Shown here in pieces: positions 56,901 through 64,000 of a DNA stretch of 64,000 nucleotides. The notes under the pieces are model-generated. The model worked only from the letters and a program-made list of their open reading frames with translations. It ran no database searches and was not told the DNA's origin. A program made the translations under genes and the position numbers. Source of the DNA: Kappaphycus alvarezii (lineage: Eukaryota; Rhodophyta; Florideophyceae; Gigartinales; Solieriaceae); assembly GCA_002205965.3 (NCBI GenBank), contig NADL03000634.1:124001-188000 (forward strand). Direction: 5' to 3'. How positions within the stretch are numbered: the stretch's first letter is position 1; each line of letters starts with the position of its first letter.

Positions 56901-58070
56901 CCCCCTTCGAGTGCCAGAAATTTTTACAGTTTAGCAGTCACTGAGAATAATGGGTCCTTGAACTTCGAGTTAAGCACAGAAATTCCGGAGAGAAAAGTGT
57001 CAGCTGCATTATAATGGGTATTGCACACTTGAACTTTGTTATGCACAGCGTAAGTCCAAGGAGACAAGGGATACCACTGCGTTGAAGACAACAGACAAGA
57101 GTTTGGGGTGTGGGTGTCTTGAGTTGTGGGTGTTAGAGTGTTTTGTGTTGTCTTTGTTGGATTGTCTAGTTTCTGATTGTTGTAGTGTGGGTCTTTGGGG
57201 TGTCGTTGTTCTCCCCAGTCGAAGTTCGTACCCCAGTCGATCATACTTTATATAGAGAATCACAAATTTTGAGAAAGCACGAATTGGTACTAAATTCCTG
57301 GCAAAACACAAAAAGGAGCCCTTAGATCCCCCTTTGCCTGTTTTAGTCGCCCCCTAATCTACTATTGTGCAGCGCACGCTACTTGTGGCTCAGAGCCCTG
57401 CACAGTACTGTACATGGCTCTCCTATCCTAAATTTGTGGCCATGTACAGCACTGTTAGGGTTCAATTAGTATATAGAATGTGCATGTGTATTGTCAGCGA
57501 AGTGCAGTAACACGTACAGTAGTATTCTGTCAGCACCTTACCTAGTTTGCATTTAGTTTGCATTTAGTGTGTATTTAGTTTTCTTTAAGCGCTCCTCTGC
57601 GGTGTACGTAAAGTGCCACTGACCTGGTCTCCAGGTCCAGAGAGGCATAAGTGTTCGTGTGACAAACAACCTGATCCGTGCTTTACAGCTTCAGCGGTAA
57701 GCTTTAACATTACTGTAAATGGCTCTCGGGACCATAACTTGTGGCCGCAGGACACCGGCCACCATCAGCCACATAACAAATACTAAATGAAATTCCTCAC
57801 AGGCTAGTAGTAGTGAATCCCGATCAGCACAAGCTTATCGGTAATTTTAACGCGGGATAGGGTACGACCCACTTTTTCCCAAACGACAACCTTCGACATT
57901 ATTGCTGACTGCCCACATTGTTCCCTTTACTATCTACAGGTGGATGCTTCAGCTGAAGTTGTGTCCATTTTTTTAAAGCTAGTAAGAATAGTAGCGGGAA
58001 ATCGTTTCATGTGGTGAAAACCCTGCATCGTGCAGGAGGTTAGCAAGACTACGTAGTAGATAAAAGAATC
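53930..58070. other. No recognised gene
   Basis: Frames at 54610-54909, 55140-55496, 55674-55925 (-) and 56719-57311 match no family I know. A boundary motif (GGGGGTAATTTTGGGTTAT) is at 56537. GTACTGTAC words lie near 57405. Confidence 0.4.
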
Positions 58071-58075
58071 TTCTA

Positions 58076-58110
58076 GTATCCAAAGGACAAGCAAATGTAC
58101 TCATATGAGT
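58076..58110 (+). repeat. piggyBac element inverted end, left
   Basis: GTATCCAAAGGACAA then TGTACTCATATGAGT. Inverted partner at 61833-61863. The inner TACTCATATGAGTA is itself palindromic. No TTAA abuts it. Confidence 0.6.
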
Positions 58111-58322
58111 AAAAATCATTGTTCGAAATTACCTAGATTTTTTAATTTAAATTATACACTGGCACGCTGAATGACGTATTGAAGAAACTTTACTTCATTG
58201 AATCCCTGAAAACTATCTTCCCCTAACTATAAAAGAAGTCGTTTCATCCTCATTCACAACAACCGCTGTGGCCTAATGGGCTTCAAGTAAAGAATGAACA
58301 AATAAATCTCGAGTCCGACTCG

Positions 58323-59315
58323 CTGCGTGTAGTGCAATTGGCACACATACTGTACTGCCATTGGCAGAGCTAATTTTGTGATCTTTTTTTGATCTGATTC
58401 ACTGCTAACCAGCAGGTACTGTACTGTACAGTGTACTGTACAGTACAGTAAGCGCAATTTTCTTTTGTCGCCTACTATATCCTCACTCGATGGGGTTTGA
58501 GGGCTTGCAATCTGGACCACTCGGCCCCAAATGGGACCTGATATTTTCGCAAGTGAAAGGCACCTATTGGGCCAAGTGTTTACTTTACTTATCTCTAACT
58601 TGGCTGACCCTTACCTCACTCACCCCTCCGCCCTAGATAACCCTAACCTAGTTAACTAGTATTTATACCTACCTGGCAACTAGGGCCCCAGATTAAACAG
58701 CTACCCCAGTGTTGGCTCTAAACTTGACTCCCAACTTTCGCCTTTGCAGAAACATTGCCAACGGCAACTTTGGCTATAGCCACTTTTATCCGCCCGGGTC
58801 TCCCTTTCTATTCCCCTCTCTCTACCCAACATTACACTACCCCTTTTTTGTTTTTTGTGATATTTACTCACGCTTGGCGCCCCGGACTCCGGCGTCTATA
58901 TACAAATAGGAACTTCAAGGTTGTCGTTGGTTACAACATCCTTATCTCCCAAGGAGATAATCAGCACAGCTGACCCAATACTACATCTTCTTTGCCCTGT
59001 ATCACACCCCTGGTGTCTACGGTTCTTTTGAATCGATCCATACCAAGTTTCTAGCATTCGCGGACCACGGTTCGGCCTTACAACCCGGAGAACAAGTATA
59101 CCGTCCAGCCGCCCAAGGAATTACCCTCGCTCTTCCAACCTCAGTTCTCCTCGCCGTCGGCGAGCTGTGCTACTGCATCGCAGGATGCTTAAAGAGAAAG
59201 AGGGACAGCGAACACCCTATGAGTCTTCGTGTTTGTGTGTTGGATTTCTCATTGTCTGACGGTGTTCCGGTCCTAGACGAGAAGAACTGCGCACCGCGCA
59301 TTGCACTACACTGCG
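58323..59315. mobile_element. Solo LTR, copy 2, with 5-bp TSD
   Basis: Unit 58328-59310 starts TGTAGTGCAAT and ends ATTGCACTACA, bracketed by CTGCG (58323-58327 and 59311-59315). It aligns with the 37.5-kb copy along its length; the main visible length difference is a longer GTAC array at 58418-58450. It sits inside the piggyBac element, so it is younger than that insertion. Confidence 0.85.
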
Positions 59316-59611
59316 CTCCACAGGAGGGCAAAAACTTCCTTCAGGAAGGTCGCCACTTCTGCGACAGCTGCTACCTCATTTTGCCTTAGCGCGCCCGATT
59401 GAACATGAGCAGAGGGGTTAATTCACTGATCACTCATAAAGGGTAATAACGCCATAGGTACGTATGCTACTTCCGCAAGTCGAACGACGCGAATCAAAAA
59501 TGTAGGCGGCTATAGTCAACGACTGAATGTTTTTCATTTTTACTCATTCAGTCTACATAAAATGTAAGCGTAGACAAGTAAACATCACTATAGAGTAGTA
59601 TAAAGCATCTT

Positions 59612-61656
59612 CTAATTATGACAGAGGTGGACATCGCGTAAGTGATTTTGAAAACAGGTACGTCCTGTCTCTGAATGGCATATCCAAACCTCCTTGTTCA
59701 GTTTCAGGCACTCAGAGCAGAGAAATTTGGACTTCTTGTCAGATTTGCAAATTTTGCATCTGCTTTGAAACGCCGCTTTCGTTGGGGCCCCATTGGCTCC
59801 TTTGCGCCTATTCACTGTTTGCACCAGGTGGATTCCAGTACCGCAGGTCAATGAGGGAATAGAATTCTCTGGAACGTCAACATCAGATCTGCGGAGACCA
59901 ATAGCATCAAATGAATTGTCAATGAGTTGCTCTGCAAGCTTTGCATAAAAATCTTTTTGGGACATGCAACTTCTTGCACCCATCAAACCTTTGTATAGCA
60001 GCCATGATTCAACGATGCAAATTGCAAGAAAAGATGTATTAACCCTCAGTGACCAATCATTGACTTCGAATTTCTTCTCCAATCCAAGGTCATCCTGTCT
60101 GCATCTATTATGCCTGTCAATCTGGGAGCACGTTTGATAATATGTGCTGAAAACCGCTGGAACTGTAATTTCCATTTCTACAAGTACCGTTTCATTACCA
60201 GAAGATCTCCAACGAGATCTTCTGATAGGCTCTCACCGAAGTGTTGTACCGGAAGTACTGACAAAGTATCTTCTGTCTCTATCCATCCACAGAACGGCCA
60301 TCATAGAAGGGTGGCTTTCCGTCCTGGGACTTACCACACAGATATGATCTCCGCGCCTGAAGAGTTCCAGTCCTGACAAAAATGACATAGGGAACTGCCT
60401 TGTCGCATTCTTGACGACACCTGTAAACCTCAGTCCATACTGGCCACAAAAGCAAGTGCAGAATCTGCACAGACAAGTCGATTTGAATGAAACCAAGGCT
60501 CTGTAAGGCGAAGAACAATAGCAGTACCATGAGGGAAATTTGACTCGTAACGCCGATTACTGCTGTCAGATGCTGACAAAACAATCTCCAAATTCAATAC
60601 GATTCCACTGACACCGCAGCATGCAGTCTTGATCTCACATCCTTTCTCAGGCTTACGGTCCATGGCGACATAGTGCGGTAGTCCTTCTGACATCCAGTCC
60701 CCCCCCATTCCGTACCAGTGCGATATGCTCTCATCCACGCAAATTCTCTCCGATGGCGAAAAACTTGACCTCCTATGCCGTTTTATGGCCTCCATGAATC
60801 CGCTGACCAAAGAACATCTTCTGTCAGTGCTTTCAGTTTCAGTGTAGCGACTGAATGTAATACATGAGACCAGTGCTTCGAAACGGTTCCTCGAAATTAT
60901 TTTTCCAAAAGCCGCCAATGGAATGTATTTGCATGTAGACTGTGTACTTCAAAGTGACCTTCTGCTTTTAAACTCGAATTGGCATAGCAATATGAGAATT
61001 CCAAAAAACTTTATAATTTCACCAGCTGATGTACGCATGTGCCCACCATTAGCGAGTTTCCGGTTTCTAAGTTCGGTAATTGTAGAAAGGTGTTCGTCGG
61101 GAAACATGCAAAGGAAAAAATCATACGGGGTCTTCTCATACTCTGTATGACCTTGTATGTACGTGTTCCCTGCTGGACCAATTACCTTCCATGGCCGACA
61201 TGCCGTTGATCCATTCAACGGAAATACTACCTCCTGATTGGTCCAAATTTTTCCATACACTTCTTTGCATACCCCTCCTACTCCGGCCATCCCACTGGCT
61301 TCTTCTCGAGGTTCTTCAACAGAAGGTTGACGATTCGGTAGGTCGACCTCAGCAGCAGTTGTCTCCATTTCATTGGACGTTGCTAGGTCACCTTCAGATG
61401 CTTCTCCTGGCTTGATGTTGACGAATTTCAAGCTGACGCGCTTTTTCCTGTCCTGAATGGACCAGTCTGCGGTGACCGAAGTCTGACGTCTTCCGGTAGA
61501 TGTGACAACTTCGACGTTGACCACGGTTCCGTTGACGCGCTTACTTCTCCAAAGAGAACCGAATAGTCGCTTATACTCAGCCGCTGACGTGACAAGGGTT
61601 GCGCGAGTGTTGACAAGGTTTCCGGGCTGTTGACGGGGGTCATTTGGATTCTTCAT
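59612..61656 (-). pseudogene. piggyBac transposase (DDE_Tnp_1_7), few breaks
   Basis: Starts at a true ATG (MKNPNDPRQQPG). The N-terminal part has a charged region and WKVIGPAGNTYIQGHTEYEK then GEIIKFFGILIL, as in piggyBac proteins. The catalytic core follows: ICVDESISHWYGMGGDW (first Asp, about 60735), KPEKGCEIKTACCGVSG, LVCADSALAFV (second Asp, about 60467), VVKNATRQFPMSFL and VLWMDRDRRYFVST (third Asp region, about 60283), then QIDRHNRCRQDDLGLEKKFE. The C-terminus carries a Cys/His module (CKICKSDKKSKFLCSECLKL, then HLRDVHLCHN) typical of the family's zinc-binding tail. Only two in-frame TGA codons (about 60950 and 60234) and one frame change (between about 60430 and 60490) interrupt it, so inactivation is fairly recent. 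Confidence 0.85.
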
Positions 61657-61832
61657 TTTTGGTTAAATTTTTCGATGTTGACAAACTTGTTGTGTGTTCG
61701 AATGAACTGTTGAGGAGTAAACTCCGAAGTTTTGCACGGTTGACTACCTAAGGGTGCTATTAGATATGGTGAAAAGCTAATGGTGTCATTCTGTAAGTTT
61801 TTTATAAAAAAATTTAGCCGTTAGAAATATGG

Positions 61833-61863
61833 ACTCATATGAGTACAATTGTCCTCTGGACAC
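61833..61863 (-). repeat. piggyBac element inverted end, right
   Basis: Reverse complement reads GTGTCCAGAGGACAATTG then TACTCATATGAGT, matching the left end with four bases fewer. Confidence 0.6.
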
Positions 61864-61864
61864 T

Positions 61865-62320
61865 CAACACATCTATTCCAAAAAAAGGGGTACGAGAAGG
61901 AAATCCACCATCTGAATGCTGTACCAGGTAATGAGAAGTTTAAATTTTCTAGTGTTAAGCATGACTGCTTACAGAAGACGACAACCACGACAAAGAAACC
62001 TCTGGACGAACAAACTTGGCTACGCACTGACAAGGCTGCGCCCATATGAGGACAGTCCTATTGCGGATTGACACGAGAGCTACTGTACGTACTGTACGAT
62101 AATTGGATGAATCCTTTATCCCTTCATCAAATGCTTGTTTATCAACGCTACGTACTGTACGTACTGTAACTGTACTATCAGTTAACGAAATTATAAACAC
62201 ATAACCTGAAATCCAAAAATGCTGTAAGCACATGGACTTGTCTCTGTCCCAATAGTATTATCGTACTGCGCCACTGCATGGGACAAAATCGGACGATGAA
62301 TTTGCGATACTGTAAGCACG
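61865..62320. other. Spacer with GTAC arrays
   Basis: No gene. ACGTACTGTACG-type words at 62088-62100 and 62148-62178. It is the 3' flank of the glycosyltransferase gene. Confidence 0.5.
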
Positions 62321-62321
62321 A

Positions 62322-64000
62322 TCATTGTCTGGTGTACATCGCCTTTTCCGGATCAAAAGTCACTGGAATCGTATCTCCACACGCCTCGTGCAGCTCTCTC
62401 AAATACTTGACAGCCTCGCCGACAACGCCTCTAAGCCCCTCACGATCCTTTTCACTCAACACGACTCCGCTCTGCCTGACTTTCAATCTGCACTCCAGAT
62501 TCGCGCGATCACACCCTGTACCATCCTCCCCGCTTTCATTACGCTCCTGCGCCTGACTCGCCTCAAACCTCCAATACTTCAACCCGCCGTTACTACCGGC
62601 CACATAACATTGGCTCCTCACTCCATGCGGCAGCACTTCAACAAGCCCTCCAAACGGGCGCACAAACCACGAGTTGACCAAATTAGCGCCATGAATCCCC
62701 ACGACCACGCCCACGCCCTCCAACACCTCAACCTGGTGTTCAAAACGATCCGAATCCTTGGTAACAAACACCCTAAATTCCACGCCCGCCCCACTCGTCA
62801 CCTCCTTCAACATACCCTCAAACCACTCCTCATCGTCTTCCGTAAACGCGCGTTTCATACCGTCCGGCCTCACACTAGCCGCCAAATCAGCCGACGTATT
62901 CACATCGGCAACACCCATCCTCTTTGCATACCCCAACACCAACGGCGGTTTCCGAAACCCATGACCACCCTCCACAGCCACCAACGGCCTCCCCGCCGCG
63001 CGATACACCGCATCCTTAACCCAAACCGCGTCCTCCATAACCGCCACGCCATCCCCAACAACATCACTATCATTCACAAACGGCCACACATTAACATTCC
63101 CCCTAAACCCCAACATCACAGCCCTGTCCATGCAAACCACGCCACCACGCTCACCCACCCCATCCAAAAACTGCCACGTAATAGACCGCTCCCGTCGCAA
63201 CGCCGTAAACACAGCACCCATAAATCCACGCTGCCAGCCATTGACATTCTCCTTTCCCTTGAACAAAACGGCCACACTTGGCACATCCTCTCCCACCACA
63301 GCATCGACATGACGCACCACGGCGGCCACATGCGTGACGACATTACCATAATGATAAATATTGGCTGGAAAAGGATAATCCGGGACCACAATAGCCAACG
63401 ATCTAGGATACACCCAGGACAAGTCCCCCTGCACAAGCTGTTCCGCCGGACAAGACGGGGTATGATTCCTCAAGCCCGTACCATGCGCACAAAGCACACG
63501 CTCCCGTCGTAAATCAGGACATGAAAAGGCAGGTGCCAAGGGAAATGCCGTGTGTGGACGGAAGGATGCGGAAAGAAGGGAACAGCGAGGGGGTGAGGGG
63601 GGGTAAGGGTGAGGTGGTGGGAATGGGGGGAGGAGAGGTTGAGACAGAGGGAGTGGACGAGACAGAGGGTGCGGGAATGGGGGTGGGGGAGAGGGTGGGG
63701 GGCGGGTGGGATGGATTGGCGGCGATTATGGCGCAGTGGTCTTGAGGAGGTTGGGGGACGTGGAGGTTGAAGATGGGGAGGAGGAGGAGGAATGGGGGAG
63801 GAGGTAGAGCGCTTTGCGCGGCTGGAGACGCTTGGGAAAGGGCATTTTGGGAGGGTTGGGCTGATACCTTTGTGCAGTGGGGTTGCGGTGATCGGTGGAA
63901 TGGGCTTGGGGCTTTTGTAACTTTGGGGTTTACTGTATCAATGCTGCAGCTTATTTTAACGGGTTTTTCAGTCGAGGTGCATTCAACGAGTGCTTGTACA
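62322..64000 (-). CDS. GT61-type glycosyltransferase (DUF563), partial at window edge
   Basis: Likely a Golgi or secretory-pathway glycosyltransferase of family GT61. The frame is open from the right edge of the window to the TGA at 62322, about 559 codons, with no ATG in frame upstream of the catalytic region, so the start lies beyond the window. The first 150 or so codons are Pro/Ser-rich with a short hydrophobic run (PPPFLLLLPIFNLHV), perhaps a stem and anchor. The catalytic part (about 63500-62600) has NIYHYGNVVTHVAAVVRHVD, where GT61 proteins have an N-x2-H block, and VVVGIHGANLVNSWFV followed by GGLVEVLP near 62620-62700, the hallmark G-x-H-G-A-x-L-x-N and E-x-x-P motifs. The tail contains LHEACGDTIPVTFD. 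GC-rich third positions and an absence of stops contrast with the surrounding decay. Donor and acceptor cannot be inferred. Confidence 0.75.

Larger units (their letters stand above)
58076..61863 (-). mobile_element. piggyBac-type DNA transposon with nested solo LTR
   Basis: Diverged inverted ends at 58076 and 61863 enclose a minus-strand piggyBac transposase and, 3' of it, a solo LTR (58328-59310). The right end lies about 175 bp upstream of the transposase ATG, as expected for a promoter-containing end. Without the LTR the element would be about 2.8 kb, a normal size. The usual TTAA target duplication is not visible at the ends as I place them. Confidence 0.6.

Noticed and set aside
58870-58900. 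TTGGCGCCCCGGAC, resembling a retroviral primer-binding site
   Set aside because: It is inside the LTR instead of just after it, and the other copy reads differently here.
58978-59388. An open plus-strand frame of about 135 codons with a cysteine-rich end near 59 kb
   Set aside because: It crosses the right boundary of the solo LTR, has no initiating ATG near its start, and the matching region of the 37.5-kb LTR is not open, so it is chance.
62325-63512. A 395-codon plus-strand frame antisense to the glycosyltransferase
   Set aside because: It is a shadow of the GC-rich minus-strand gene; its His/Arg/Pro-rich composition has no family resemblance.

Overview
This window looks like nuclear DNA of a eukaryote with a repeat-crowded genome. 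Nearly every recognisable coding stretch is a transposable-element remnant: non-LTR retrotransposons, a Copia element, solo LTRs, and piggyBac, Tc1/mariner and PIF/Harbinger-like DNA transposons. I see no bacterial operons, no rRNA or tRNA gene, no CRISPR array and no clear introns. The mixture and the GC-rich, apparently intronless gene at the right edge would fit a compact-gene protist or alga such as a florideophyte red alga, but the taxon is an inference.

Layout. 1-2.1 kb: intergenic DNA and a decayed Harbinger-like transposase. 2.1-7.0 kb: four LINE pieces, two with convincing target-site duplications. 7.1-8.6 kb: a secreted cysteine-rich gene whose 3' end runs into an unknown repeat. 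9.3-12.2 kb: a LINE tail, a LINE scrap and the first copy of a repeat with an acidic ORF. 12.2-17.3 kb: AT-rich, no gene. 17.6-26.3 kb: LINE tails, a LINE pierced by small repeats, and an element with inverted ends. 26.6-31.2 kb: second acidic-ORF copy and a LINE reverse transcriptase. 31-37.4 kb: mostly unrecognised, with two more acidic-ORF copies. 37.5-39.7 kb: a solo LTR and the second copy of the 7-kb repeat. 40.8-46.8 kb: a truncated Tc1 transposase abutting a truncated Copia element, itself abutting an opposite-strand LINE. 47.7-49.8 kb: two opposed gag-like remnants. 53.0-53.9 kb: a decayed Myb/SANT-like gene. 58.1-61.9 kb: a piggyBac element with recognisable inverted ends and a solo LTR nested in it. 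62.3-64.0 kb: a GT61-type glycosyltransferase gene running off the right edge.

Only the glycosyltransferase and perhaps the cysteine-rich secreted protein look like host genes. The LINEs share one architecture: a reverse transcriptase with the RPIAVG-type upstream motif, a GGLGL thumb motif, and a C-terminal Cys/His plus D-rich domain like the restriction-like endonuclease of early-branching non-LTR elements. The least explained features are the acidic repeat family with a SUMO-interaction-like core, a short G/T-rich motif recurring at a dozen repeat boundaries, and a 0.7-kb inverted repeat pair, one copy of which rewrites the end of the cysteine-rich gene.
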